A stretch of 58,815 nt of DNA from CAZCJA01 sp964499015. GTDB lineage: Bacteria; Elusimicrobiota; Elusimicrobia; F11. The stretch is taken from the NCBI GenBank assembly GCA_964499015.1, contig CAZCJA010000004.1, positions 1 to 58,815 on the forward strand. The letters are read 5' to 3'. Position 1 is the first letter of the stretch, and every line of letters begins with the position of its first letter. The notes under the pieces were generated by a model that ran no database searches, was not told the DNA's origin, and was given only the letters and a program-made list of their open reading frames with translations. Position numbers and translations under genes: made by a program. Shown in pieces: positions 25,093 through 33,428 of this stretch.

Positions 25093-26531
25093 TCGATAAC
25101 GACAAGCTTCCCATTTTTGGAAATTCCCGGCGCCCGTATCCGATACAGATAAACCCCCGGTCCCACGCGCGAGTTGCGCGAGTTCAGAGCGTTCCATTCG
25201 ATAAAATCCACCGCTAAGCCATTTGTGTACGTTGTTAATGTGCGCACGTCCTGCCCATTGGTTTCAAAAATATCCCAGATCACCTCGCCCGGTCCCGTCG
25301 CATTGAAATGAAGCTTTGCGGTCTCATTGCCGGCCGCGTTGATATAGCCATTGAGCCCGCCTTGAAGGCGATGCATCCCCGGAGAAAGCGCGAGCAATCC
25401 TTCCTTAACCGGCGGGTCGATAACCAATCTGTCCTGTGCGGGCGGCATTAGGAGAGTGTAAATACCGGTATTATCGGTCACGGCGGCCGCCCGTTCGGCG
25501 GAAACACCCCAGGCGTACACCGGGACGGCTCGCGCCGTGTGCACGGTTGACCCAAAGGTGGCCGCCGACGTTGACGGCACGACGCCCGGCTCGTTGGATG
25601 TGGCCGACACATTTAAATTTCCAGTCTCGTGATCGGACGTAACGATAATCAACGTGTCGTCGCGACCGGCGGCCCAATCCATCGCTGCCTGCACAGCGTT
25701 CGAAAATGACTCCATCTCGGTCACCAGATACATCAGCCGGCGGTTGGGGTCGGCGTTTGTTTCGTTGTGCCCGGCAACGTCGATACCTTCGTTTTCGACC
25801 AAAAGGAAAAAGCCGTTGGGGTTGTTGTCGAGAACGGACAGGGCGGATACGGTCATTTCCGTAAGCGACGGCTCATTGGGCGCGGTTGTGGAGCGCTTCG
25901 CTTCCCATTCCATCTGCGAATGAGGGCGAAAGTGGCCGGACAAAAAAGTTGTGTTCTCCGTGTCCAGTGCAAGCAGCTCCGCCCGCCGGGTGAGGGCCGT
26001 GTATCCGCTGCTCATGGCGCTGACGGAACTGAAATACAGGCTTGCGCCCATCACCACATTGGGCCGTGACTGAGTAAGGTAATGCGCGGCGATGGCGGCG
26101 CGAGAATTACGGTTTGCCGCGTGCGCACCGAATGCGGCGGGAGTGGCGTCAGTTACGTCGGCGTTGGTCACCAGTCCTGTATGTTTTCCGGCGGACTTGT
26201 AATATTCGAGCACTGTCGGTAAATCGGCGCCGTTGCCGGGAATCTGTTTGGAAATCACCCCATTGTTAACCTTCTGGCCGGTGGCCATTGCGGTCGCACT
26301 GGCTCCCGAATCCGTGACGGCGTTGTTGGCGGACGCGGTTGTCATCTGGGATTTTGTCGGGAATGCTTCAAAACGCAGAGTTCCCGCCGCTCCATGGAGA
26401 TACAGGCCGCCCGCTTTTACATGGTCAAACCCCATTCCATCGCCGATAAAGAGAATGATGTTCTTGGGAGTTTTTGCTTCTGCCCAGCACAGGGCCTGCA
26501 TTAAGAAGAAAAACAGGGCAATTTTTTTCAC
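25089..26531 (-). CDS. Alkaline phosphatase with C-terminal FlgD-type Ig tail
   Basis: 480 aa, GTG start (GTGA overlap with the upstream PorV-like gene), signal peptide ending near CWAEA. Family signatures of PhoA-type phosphatases: IILFIGDGMG (metal ligand D31), VTDSGASATAMATG (nucleophile S75), VENEGIDVAGHNE, VTSDHETGN and STVHTARAVPVYAWG, giving the complete two-metal ligand set. It releases phosphate from phosphomonoesters outside the cytoplasm. Residues ~400-480 form a FlgD-like domain (EVIWDIFETNGQDVRTL, VGPGVYLYRIRAPG, final NGKLVVID), a tail like those on type IX cargo. It is second in an operon with a PorV-like gene and is preceded by a Pho-like promoter (27435-27477). Confidence 0.9.
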   Translation of the reverse strand: MKKIALFFFLMQALCWAEAKTPKNIILFIGDGMGFDHVKAGGLYLHGAAGTLRFEAFPTKSQMTTASANNAVTDSGASATAMATGQKVNNGVISKQIPGNGADLPTVLEYYKSAGKHTGLVTNADVTDATPAAFGAHAANRNSRAAIAAHYLTQSRPNVVMGASLYFSSVSAMSSGYTALTRRAELLALDTENTTFLSGHFRPHSQMEWEAKRSTTAPNEPSLTEMTVSALSVLDNNPNGFFLLVENEGIDVAGHNETNADPNRRLMYLVTEMESFSNAVQAAMDWAAGRDDTLIIVTSDHETGNLNVSATSNEPGVVPSTSAATFGSTVHTARAVPVYAWGVSAERAAAVTDNTGIYTLLMPPAQDRLVIDPPVKEGLLALSPGMHRLQGGLNGYINAAGNETAKLHFNATGPGEVIWDIFETNGQDVRTLTTYTNGLAVDFIEWNALNSRNSRVGPGVYLYRIRAPGISKNGKLVVID

Positions 26532-27427
26532 GGGCGCCCTCCAGAGTCGCGAAATTGATAAGTGAGACTGACGCGGTGCAGGTCGTTGAATTGGCTGGCC
26601 AGTCCGAACGCGTAGCCGATTTCCATGCTTTGAAACGCGAAGCCGATGCCAGCCGAAAAACCTTTCGCCGCGTAGCCTGTTTGGTAGCCGGCGCGTAGAG
26701 TGAGAGGCGCAAGCCCGATTTCGAGGCCGAGCGCCGGGCGCAGTTTTTCTTCGTTAATGTCGTACGGCGCATCAAGGAGTAGCAGAGCGGGATTCGACCG
26801 TTTGCCGATTTGCCGAGTCACGCCGATACGCGCCACGCGCGGCAACGCGTGTTCATGGCGGATGTACTGCAGGCGCTTGCCGAAATTTTGCAGCGCGCCG
26901 CCCACAGTGTATTTACGGCCAAGAAAAATTTGGACGCCGGCGTCGACGGCCATGGTGCTGGCTTTTCTGGATTCGGCCAGTTCCGATGATAAATATTTAC
27001 CGCTCACGCCCGCTTTGAACCCGCCGACGCTGCGCGCATAGCTTAAGCCCGCCATGAGATCTTTTTGGGCGGTCACAGTTCGCGCCGATACGCCATCGAA
27101 CAGTTCGACGTCCCCGCCGTTGTAGTAGCCGATGGAAATTCCGAGCGCGTGATGCGGGGTTGCCGCGCCGTACAACACTTGCCCGAAGGCGTCATCCGAC
27201 AGGCCTTTTTTATAAAGCAGGGACGCTTGCGGGAAAGCGAGGGTGGCGAGTGAGGCCGGGTTGTAAGTTTGCGCCGAAACATCGTTATTCGCGGCGGTAA
27301 AGGCTTCGCCGAGCGCGGATGCGCGCGCACTGGGCGATTCGAGCAGCGTCAGCCCCGCCGCATGCAGCGTGTATGCGTTTGAAATCAGAGCCCCAAACAA
27401 AAAGCTGCCGAGCCAACGTCTCGCCAT
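26528..27427 (-). CDS. PorV/PorQ-like outer-membrane barrel protein (1)
   Basis: 299 aa with a signal peptide (MARRWLGSFLFGALISNAYTLHA). The start of the mature part, SPSARASALGEAFTAANND then TYNPASLATL, is the hallmark of the PorV/PorQ/UPF0164 family of 14-strand outer-membrane barrels. Later segments alternate like beta strands and the protein ends near SLTYQFRDSG. In type IX secretion PorV collects cargo at the outer membrane. The next gene encodes alkaline phosphatase with a FlgD-like tail, overlapping in GTGA. The ATG at 27427 is only ~1 nt from the transcription start predicted from the -10 hexamer at 27435-27440, so the transcript may be leaderless. Confidence 0.75.
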   Translation of the reverse strand: MARRWLGSFLFGALISNAYTLHAAGLTLLESPSARASALGEAFTAANNDVSAQTYNPASLATLAFPQASLLYKKGLSDDAFGQVLYGAATPHHALGISIGYYNGGDVELFDGVSARTVTAQKDLMAGLSYARSVGGFKAGVSGKYLSSELAESRKASTMAVDAGVQIFLGRKYTVGGALQNFGKRLQYIRHEHALPRVARIGVTRQIGKRSNPALLLLDAPYDINEEKLRPALGLEIGLAPLTLRAGYQTGYAAKGFSAGIGFAFQSMEIGYAFGLASQFNDLHRVSLTYQFRDSGGRP

Positions 27428-27434
27428 AATGAAA

Positions 27435-27477
27435 GGATGACAGGCGTTCTCTTAAGAAGACTTTAAGAGCGGGTTAA
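27435..27477 (-). promoter_or_regulatory. Putative Pho-box promoter of the PorV-alkaline phosphatase operon
   Basis: Read on the minus strand, three TTAA half-sites (27474-27477, 27463-27466, 27452-27455) are spaced by exactly 11 bp, followed by 11 nt and TCATCC (27440-27435) as a -10-like hexamer. Two half-sites read CTCTTAA. Geometry is identical to the sites at 5776-5818 and 13354-13407. Since this one drives an alkaline phosphatase operon, control by a PhoB/PhoP-type regulator is the natural reading. Confidence 0.6.
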
Positions 27478-27505
27478 GAGGTGATGAACAGGGTTTGCCG
27501 CGTGT

Positions 27506-28804
27506 TTACGGTAGGAAGCGCTCGCGCGCGAAAAGGTTAAACAGCACCTTGCTGCGCAGCGCGGCAAGTTTCGGATCTTCAAATTGTTTGTCCCGTTTCT
27601 TGTCGCGCGGGCTCTCCGTGTAACTCCGCAATAATATCCGCCGCACCACAGGCTCCTTCTCTTTCTTTTTATTTTTTTTGGTGTCGGCGAATGGCGGACG
27701 GTCGCGTTCGGCGCGGACGCGGGCCAGCGCCGCGGCCAGTTGCGGAAGGGCGGCGTCGCGCAAATAAGCGCTGCCGGGCAAGAAGAGCCGGTCGTGCTGC
27801 ATTTCAATCATCATCACCTGTTCGTTCTCGCGAACCGAAATCCATTCGGCGGTCGATTCCAAGTGCGGCACGGGCGGAGAGATTTTGCCGTGCATCAGCG
27901 GCTCATCTTTCAGCGTAACGCCCGGCATCATAATTTCGACGCCGCTTTCAGCGGAGGCTTTCACCGTGATACGGTCGTCGGCAAATTTGCGTCCCAGTGA
28001 TTTTTCCAAATAGGTTTTCCACAGGCGCCGCCGCGCCTCCGCCAAGATTTCGTCGCTCGCGGGTTCGGCCAGCGTCACCGTCCACGAGGACGGATAAAGC
28101 GAGAGCAAGCGCGCCGCATCTTCCAAATACAGCTTGGCTTCGTCGCGGAAGTCGGCGCGGTCTTTTTTGTAAACGCGCGAAGAGAATAAAACCGCGGCTC
28201 CTTCCTCATCGCGCTTAAGCACCGACATAAAGCGGAACGCCTCACCCGGCCAGCTTTCCGCAACGCCGGACGAATGAATAACGATAAAGGAAACATAGGC
28301 GCGGTTGGGGTTCAAAATGAATTGACCGTCGGCCATGCCATCCCACGATTGCTCCGGGACGGGGAAATTTTCACCTTTCTGCTCGTAAACGACGCGGTCG
28401 TTCTCATCCACCACACGGAATTCCCAATACGGCGCTTTCACGTTGGCTGAAGGGGGGGCTGGTAGGGCTTTTCGTTTGGCGCCGGGATCGTTTTTAAACG
28501 GCAGAGCTTGGGCGATAAAAGGGGCGGCGGGAATCATGGGCAAACCGTAGCGGGTGTTGTTGGACAGCGTCGCTTCTTTTACGGCTTCGTCAATACTGAG
28601 CGGAATGACTTCGGATTCAACGGCGGATTTGCCCCCATCCAGCGAGAACGTCAATTCATCGGCGTTGGGAATGTCGGGGTTGGGAGAGAGAGTTTCGAGT
28701 TTCACTTTGCCATGCGCTTCGCCGGAAATGGTGACGTCCAGCGGAGCCGCGGCGGCGTGTGTGTAGAGTGCGAAAACGGTCAAAACGGCGAAGCCGATTT
28801 TCAT
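27506..28804 (-). CDS. Exported protein with divergent OmpA/MotB-like C-terminal domain
   Basis: 432 aa, signal peptide MKIGFAVLTVFALYTHAAA. Residues ~125-200 look like a beta domain (WEFRVVDENDRVVYEQKGE, QSWDGMADG) similar to FlgD-type Ig folds. The C-terminal ~130 residues follow the OmpA-like peptidoglycan-binding pattern in weak form: DRLFLPGSAYLRDAALPQL for the first strand and helix, ILLRSYTES for the central strand, and AALRSKVLFNLFARE for the last helix; a lysine-rich insertion separates them. It is translationally coupled (ATGA) to the TPR gene upstream, so both may form a periplasmic complex anchored to peptidoglycan. Function not established. Confidence 0.55.
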   Translation of the reverse strand: MKIGFAVLTVFALYTHAAAAPLDVTISGEAHGKVKLETLSPNPDIPNADELTFSLDGGKSAVESEVIPLSIDEAVKEATLSNNTRYGLPMIPAAPFIAQALPFKNDPGAKRKALPAPPSANVKAPYWEFRVVDENDRVVYEQKGENFPVPEQSWDGMADGQFILNPNRAYVSFIVIHSSGVAESWPGEAFRFMSVLKRDEEGAAVLFSSRVYKKDRADFRDEAKLYLEDAARLLSLYPSSWTVTLAEPASDEILAEARRRLWKTYLEKSLGRKFADDRITVKASAESGVEIMMPGVTLKDEPLMHGKISPPVPHLESTAEWISVRENEQVMMIEMQHDRLFLPGSAYLRDAALPQLAAALARVRAERDRPPFADTKKNKKKEKEPVVRRILLRSYTESPRDKKRDKQFEDPKLAALRSKVLFNLFARERFLP

Positions 28805-31437
28805 TGCACGTCGAGGGGAAGGTCGGCGGCGGTTTGTTCAACGAGCGCTTTGGGCGCCGGCAGCGTCATCTCGGCGACCCGCGCGCCGCTATCGGCCGCG
28901 GGGCGGCTTGGCACGCCGACGTTGGCGTATTGAACAAGCGTCGCGTCCGCCGCGGCGAAGTCTCCGGTGTTGCGGTAGCAGAGAGAAAGGTTTTCACGGG
29001 CGTCGGTGGCCAGTTGGTGAGAGGCGTTCTGAGCTAGAAAGCGTTCAAAGAGTTTGGCCGAGTCGAGCAGGCGGTCCTGCTGGTAAACGGCCACGGCCTG
29101 GTGAAACAGAGCGTTCGCGCTGTTGGCATCGGCGTCACCGTTGGCGAGAAAATGACCGAGCGTTTTCTCGGCATCGAACCATGACTGTGCGAGGTAAAGG
29201 CTTTCGCCGCGATAGAAAAGCACGCTGCGCGATTGTTCGCCGATTGGAAGCGCGCTCAAAACGCCGCTGAACTGCGCGGCGGCCTCATTATATTTTCTCT
29301 CGTTATAAAGTTTCGCGCCTTCCTGCCATTTCAGGTCCGCAATGATTTCCGTCGGCGGCAGGCCTTTCATGGCGAGTTCGATCTCCTCCAGCGCCTTGCC
29401 GCTCTGCGCTTGAGCCGCCGCGAGGTACGGGGTCACCGTCACCATGTCTTCCGTGTCGCGGAATCTCTGCAGGTATGCCGCGTACAAGGGCGCCGCGGCT
29501 TTCATGTCGCCCGCATTGTAGAGAGCGTGCGCCGATTGGAGCATGGCTTCTTTCACACGCGGACTGTTTGGATAGGTTTCGATGTAGTGGGCGAACGTGG
29601 CCACCGCTTCGGCCGCTTTGCCCATTTCAAATTGCGTGCGGCCTGAACGGAACAGCCCGTCTTCGGCCAGCGGGCTTTGCGGATGCAGTGCGGCGAGCTT
29701 GGTCCATACCTCTATGGCGTCGGTGAAGTAATCCAAGCGGTGCAGCGCCAAGCCCTGTTGGAAAAGAGATTTATCGGAGGTGCCCGATTCGCGGTACGCG
29801 GCGATCGCCGGTTCGTACTGGCGGTTGTTGAAAAAAATGTGGCCGCGCTGCAGGTGCGCGAGCGCTTCCCATTCCTTGCGGCCGATATCTTTGGCCGACT
29901 TGGAAAATTCGGCGAGCAGGACCACGGCCTCGCTGGTTTTGTCCAACTGTGCGAGTGCCGCGGCACGTTCAAACTGTGCGTACGGCGTCAGCTCGTGGTC
30001 GGGCAGCGCGGCGGTGAGGAACGAATCGAAGTGGCGGTCTGCTTCGCGCGGGCGGCCCAAGCGCAGGGCGGCTTCGCCGAGCCAAAAAGCCGTGTCGGGC
30101 TGGGCGCGGCGGTTATCGTTCGACAAATTATTCCAGAGGTAGCCGGCGTGCGTGAGAGCTTCCTGGTAGCGGCCGAGGCGGACATAGGCGAGCGTCAGCC
30201 AGTGCGTGGCCTGCGCGGCCGGGATCGAATTAGGGAAACGGTCGGCGATGGTTTGGTAGGTGGCCATCGCGCCGGCGGTCTCGTCTTGTTTTTCCAGCGC
30301 GATGCCTTCCAGAAGAAGCAGGCGCGGAGTCACGTCGGCGTCATAAAAATTTTCGAGGCCTTTTTCGGCTTCGAAAAAGGCGCGCTGGTGTTTGTCGGAC
30401 AGAAGCGCGGCCCACGCGAGATGGTACTGCGATTCGGCGGACGCTTGCGGCGCGCGTTTATCGTCGAGCATGGCCAGCACTTCTTTGTGTTTGCCTGTTT
30501 TCACATAGCTCTCGGCCATCAGCACCGTCATGCGGCCGTCCAGTGTCCCGCGATTCTTGATGAGGGCCAGGCGCGCCAGCGCGTCGTCGTACTTCTTCTC
30601 AGCCATATCTATGGACGCGAGACGAAACACCAGGGAATCCGTGGTCGCGTTTTCCGGATGTGCTGCGAGCGCGGTTTCGCACACTTTGCGCGAGAGGGCG
30701 TGGTCGCCCAGTGAGAAATAAGTTTCGGCGATTTGGTAGTCGGCCAATTCGGTCCAGCGGCCGGTTGCCGATTTTTGTTTGATGCCCTGCCACGCGAGAA
30801 GCGCCTCCGCCGGTTTGTCCATCGCCCGCAGCGTTAGGCCCGTGAAATACTGGGAGCGGCTGTTGTCGGCATCGGCTTTGAAAAGAGGAAGGGCGGCGGC
30901 GTGGTCTTCATTTACGAACGCGGCCAACGCCAAGGGGAACGCGGCGCGGGGGAATTCACTTTCGGTGCCGACGATAGCCTTGAGTTCGGCGGCGCGGATT
31001 TTGGCTTGGGCGGCATCGTTCTTGCGCAAATCACAGAGCAGCAGGTTCGCCACCGCGTCGGCTTTGCGCGGGCTGTCGGTGGCCGCGATTTGAGCGAACA
31101 TTTCTTCGGCGGTTTTCAGGTCGCCGTTCTGGAAAGCGGTTTCGCCGCGGCGCAGGCGGATCTCGTCGCCCAAGGCCGGCGTGATCATTGGGTGTTGGGC
31201 GAGTTCGTTCCATGCTTTTTGCGCGAACGGGATTTGATTTTCAGACAAAATTTCGGCCCAGGTCATGAGCGTGGGCACGTCGGCGTCGGCGCTGGGATAG
31301 GATTTGGCTAGACCGCTGTAGCCCGCGGACGTTTCCACGAGCGCCTGCGGCTCCATTAACAACTGATAGCCCTTTTTAAGGGCCCAATCGTCCGTGGGGC
31401 TGAAGAGGAATGATAAGAAGGCGATCAGTGGATGCAT
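28801..31437 (-). CDS. Large periplasmic TPR protein
   Basis: I place the start at the ATG at 31437 (MHPLIAFLSFLFSPTDDW), which has an AAGGA Shine-Dalgarno and a short hydrophobic leader and lies below the promoter at 31514-31542. This gives 878 aa. Nearly the whole length is tetratricopeptide repeats: pairs such as ARLLLLEGIALEKQDETAGA, AHWLTLAYVRLGRYQEALTH, AQFERAAALAQLDKTSEAV, FHQAVAVYQQDRLLDSAKLF and LSLCYRNTGDFAAADATLVQ. Spacing near 34 residues is visible in many. TPR arrays are scaffolds; relatives include CpoB/YbgF-like and PorW-like proteins. It is the first gene of an operon with the OmpA-like protein. Confidence 0.75.
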   Translation of the reverse strand: MHPLIAFLSFLFSPTDDWALKKGYQLLMEPQALVETSAGYSGLAKSYPSADADVPTLMTWAEILSENQIPFAQKAWNELAQHPMITPALGDEIRLRRGETAFQNGDLKTAEEMFAQIAATDSPRKADAVANLLLCDLRKNDAAQAKIRAAELKAIVGTESEFPRAAFPLALAAFVNEDHAAALPLFKADADNSRSQYFTGLTLRAMDKPAEALLAWQGIKQKSATGRWTELADYQIAETYFSLGDHALSRKVCETALAAHPENATTDSLVFRLASIDMAEKKYDDALARLALIKNRGTLDGRMTVLMAESYVKTGKHKEVLAMLDDKRAPQASAESQYHLAWAALLSDKHQRAFFEAEKGLENFYDADVTPRLLLLEGIALEKQDETAGAMATYQTIADRFPNSIPAAQATHWLTLAYVRLGRYQEALTHAGYLWNNLSNDNRRAQPDTAFWLGEAALRLGRPREADRHFDSFLTAALPDHELTPYAQFERAAALAQLDKTSEAVVLLAEFSKSAKDIGRKEWEALAHLQRGHIFFNNRQYEPAIAAYRESGTSDKSLFQQGLALHRLDYFTDAIEVWTKLAALHPQSPLAEDGLFRSGRTQFEMGKAAEAVATFAHYIETYPNSPRVKEAMLQSAHALYNAGDMKAAAPLYAAYLQRFRDTEDMVTVTPYLAAAQAQSGKALEEIELAMKGLPPTEIIADLKWQEGAKLYNERKYNEAAAQFSGVLSALPIGEQSRSVLFYRGESLYLAQSWFDAEKTLGHFLANGDADANSANALFHQAVAVYQQDRLLDSAKLFERFLAQNASHQLATDARENLSLCYRNTGDFAAADATLVQYANVGVPSRPAADSGARVAEMTLPAPKALVEQTAADLPLDVQ

Positions 31438-31513
31438 ATAATGTCCTTGATGAAACGTGCTTGCCAAAAACAGCTTAGCCGCAGGATCCGTGTTTTGCCG
31501 CATGACTTTTGGC

Positions 31514-31542
31514 ACAATAAATTGACTTTTAGGGCTTATCAA
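31514..31542 (-). promoter_or_regulatory. Sigma70-type promoter for the TPR-OmpA-like operon
   Basis: Minus-strand -35 TTGATA (31542-31537), 17-bp spacer and -10 TATTGT (31519-31514). It lies ~77 bp before the chosen start at 31437 and thus excludes the upstream in-frame start at 31557. Confidence 0.45.
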
Positions 31543-31550
31543 GCCAAATT
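31522..31550 (+). promoter_or_regulatory. Weak sigma70-type promoter for the PorV-cytochrome operon
   Basis: TTGACT (31522-31527), 17-bp spacer and CAAATT (31545-31550). The -35 is good, the -10 is poor. It overlaps the divergent minus-strand promoter almost completely, so the two could compete. Confidence 0.25.
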
Positions 31551-31613
31551 GATCCATGGCAAAGCTGTGACAAGGCTATGGCACGGTTCAATTGTTGCAT
31601 GAGGGTTCCCGGA

Positions 31614-32642
31614 ATGAACTCAATAATGACCAAACAAGCGTTTATAACTCTCTTTTTGGCCGGATTCGTCTCCCTTGCTGAGGGAGCGTATGTGGCCAGC
31701 CGCGACTTTTTGTCCATTGGCCATGGGGCTCGTGCGAATGCCATGGGCGAGGCTTTTGTCGCGGTGGCGGATGATAACACGGCCATCTATTGGAATCCAG
31801 CGGGATTAACACAGCTGAAAGAAGACGAGCTTTCCCTCTCTTACTCCGACCGATTTGACGGACTCGCCAATGAAGCCCAGGTTCACTACGCGCGCCGCAC
31901 CCGCAAGGCGATGTGGGGCTTTGGCTACGCCGGTTCCTTTATAAGTGACATCGCCGTTACTCCGTCGTTAACGCAGGCGGATATCGACGCCATTGGCGCC
32001 GGTACCTTCGCGCCGAACGACCACGACCAGCGCAGCGTCTCCGACAACGCTTTTCTCTTTAGTTACGGCCGGCCGATGAGCGTCGATAGTCCACACTCGA
32101 TGGGCGCCACCGTGAAAATCATTTACCGCGATATTTTGGGCATGGTCAAAGGGTATGGTTCGGCGGTCGACGTCGGGTATCACTACGCGTCGCCGCGCAG
32201 CAACTGGCGCTTCGGCACCAATGTGCAGAACGCGGCGAGCATCACCAGTTTCGTCGGTGACATCGACAATTTGGGCGTGCGCGCGACCGCAACCGAGTCC
32301 TATTTACCGACGGCCAAGGTGGGCGTTGCCTATCAGCCGAACATGCGTCTATTAAGCGGAAAACTTTTGTTCGCGTTCGACGCGACGACGCTGTTTTCCT
32401 TTGACGTGGAAGATTACCGGGCGGGCATTGAATACGGCTTCGGCGACGTGGTGACGCTGCGCGCCGGGAAAATTTTCGGACGGCAGGATGATTCGGGCGA
32501 CGACTACACCCTCGGCATGGGCATCGGCATCAAAAGTTTAATTCTCGATTTTTCATTTCTCTCCAACGAGCTGGGAGAGACGACGCGGGCCACCTTGCGC
32601 TGGCGCTTGGGCGGCAATTATTACGAACCGCCGCGATATTAG
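31614..32642 (+). CDS. PorV/PorQ-like outer-membrane barrel protein (2)
   Basis: 342 aa from the ATG at 31614, which has GAGGG 8 nt upstream; the ATG at 31626 also works. Signal peptide MTKQAFITLFLAGFVSLAEG. The mature start FLSIGHGARANAMGEAFVA then DDNTAIYWNPAGL is the diagnostic PorV/UPF0164 signature. The rest alternates in beta strands and ends with RATLRWRLGGNYY. It heads a plus-strand run that continues with two cytochromes carrying FlgD-type tails, and is divergent from the TPR-OmpA-like operon. This is the second PorV-like barrel within 5 kb and again next to tail-bearing proteins. Confidence 0.8.
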   Translation: MNSIMTKQAFITLFLAGFVSLAEGAYVASRDFLSIGHGARANAMGEAFVAVADDNTAIYWNPAGLTQLKEDELSLSYSDRFDGLANEAQVHYARRTRKAMWGFGYAGSFISDIAVTPSLTQADIDAIGAGTFAPNDHDQRSVSDNAFLFSYGRPMSVDSPHSMGATVKIIYRDILGMVKGYGSAVDVGYHYASPRSNWRFGTNVQNAASITSFVGDIDNLGVRATATESYLPTAKVGVAYQPNMRLLSGKLLFAFDATTLFSFDVEDYRAGIEYGFGDVVTLRAGKIFGRQDDSGDDYTLGMGIGIKSLILDFSFLSNELGETTRATLRWRLGGNYYEPPRY

Positions 32643-32688
32643 ATTTGACTTGGAAATTTTTCGTTCTTTGAATCATACTTGAGGACAC

Positions 32689-33420
32689 ATGAAACTCCTC
32701 AAAAAATCAACGTTATTTGTGTTTCTGGCGGCCGCGCCGTTTCGACTTTGGGCGGCCAACGGAATTTTGGATTACGACCGATTTATGCGAGACATTGAGC
32801 CGATCATAACGACGACGACGTTCAGCAGCCCCGGGCCGACGCAGATGTCGTGCTTCAGCTGCCACGGCATTTCCACGCACGCGGCGTACACGGCGTTCCC
32901 GCTCGTCTTGGGTCAATCGCGCGCCAATTTCACGGAAGCGGCCCGCCAGGTTTCCATTGAAGACCCCGACGTGAGCCTGTTGCTTTTGAAACCGTTGGCC
33001 TTGGCGGCGGGCGGCGTGCCGCACGGTCAGTTGGCCAATGATGGCGGCGAACAATTCTCGACGACGCAGAGCGCGCATTTCCGGGTGATCCAGCAGTGGA
33101 TAGTTGACGCCACCCGCGCCAGTGTGGGCGCGCGCGTCACGCGTTCGGCCGCGTACCCGAATCCGTTTCGCGCCGAAACGAAAATCGTTTACTTCCTCAC
33201 CACCGAAGCGATCGAAACCGAAGTCACTCTTTTCTCCATGGAAGGCCGCGTGCTGCGCCGCTATGACGGCACGACGCGTGTTGGCGCCAATTTCGTGACC
33301 TGGGACGGACGCGATGAGGAACTTGAACCGTTGCCGACCGGCGTATATGTTTACCAGGTCCGCGCCAAATTTGACGATGGGACGTTCGTGCATAAAGGAA
33401 GCTGCGTCTACACGCCGTAG
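32689..33420 (+). CDS. Monoheme c-type cytochrome with FlgD-type C-terminal tail
   Basis: 243 aa. N-terminal signal peptide (STLFVFLAAAPFRLWA). One heme-c site, QMSCFSCHG near residue 55-59, lies in a cytochrome-like domain; a second hint is the WIVDATRAS end typical of small cytochrome domains. The last ~90 residues begin AAYPNPFRAETKI, the classic 'YPNPF' opening of type-IX/FlgD tails, and continue LFSMEGRVLRRYDG, VTWDGRDE and TGVYVYQVRA, ending KGSCVYTP. SD GAGGA is 4 nt before the ATG. The stop is 8 nt before the multiheme gene, so they form one operon. Probably a surface or periplasmic electron carrier. Confidence 0.75.
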   Translation: MKLLKKSTLFVFLAAAPFRLWAANGILDYDRFMRDIEPIITTTTFSSPGPTQMSCFSCHGISTHAAYTAFPLVLGQSRANFTEAARQVSIEDPDVSLLLLKPLALAAGGVPHGQLANDGGEQFSTTQSAHFRVIQQWIVDATRASVGARVTRSAAYPNPFRAETKIVYFLTTEAIETEVTLFSMEGRVLRRYDGTTRVGANFVTWDGRDEELEPLPTGVYVYQVRAKFDDGTFVHKGSCVYTP

Positions 33421-33428
33421 GAGAACGA

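Noticed and set aside
29677..30714. 345-codon plus-strand open frame across the TPR gene
   Set aside because: Antisense shadow; the minus strand carries regular TPR repeats and a promoter.
32645..32679. TTGACT / TTGGAA-N18-CATACT before the monoheme cytochrome gene
   Set aside because: The implied transcription start would fall in or after the Shine-Dalgarno.
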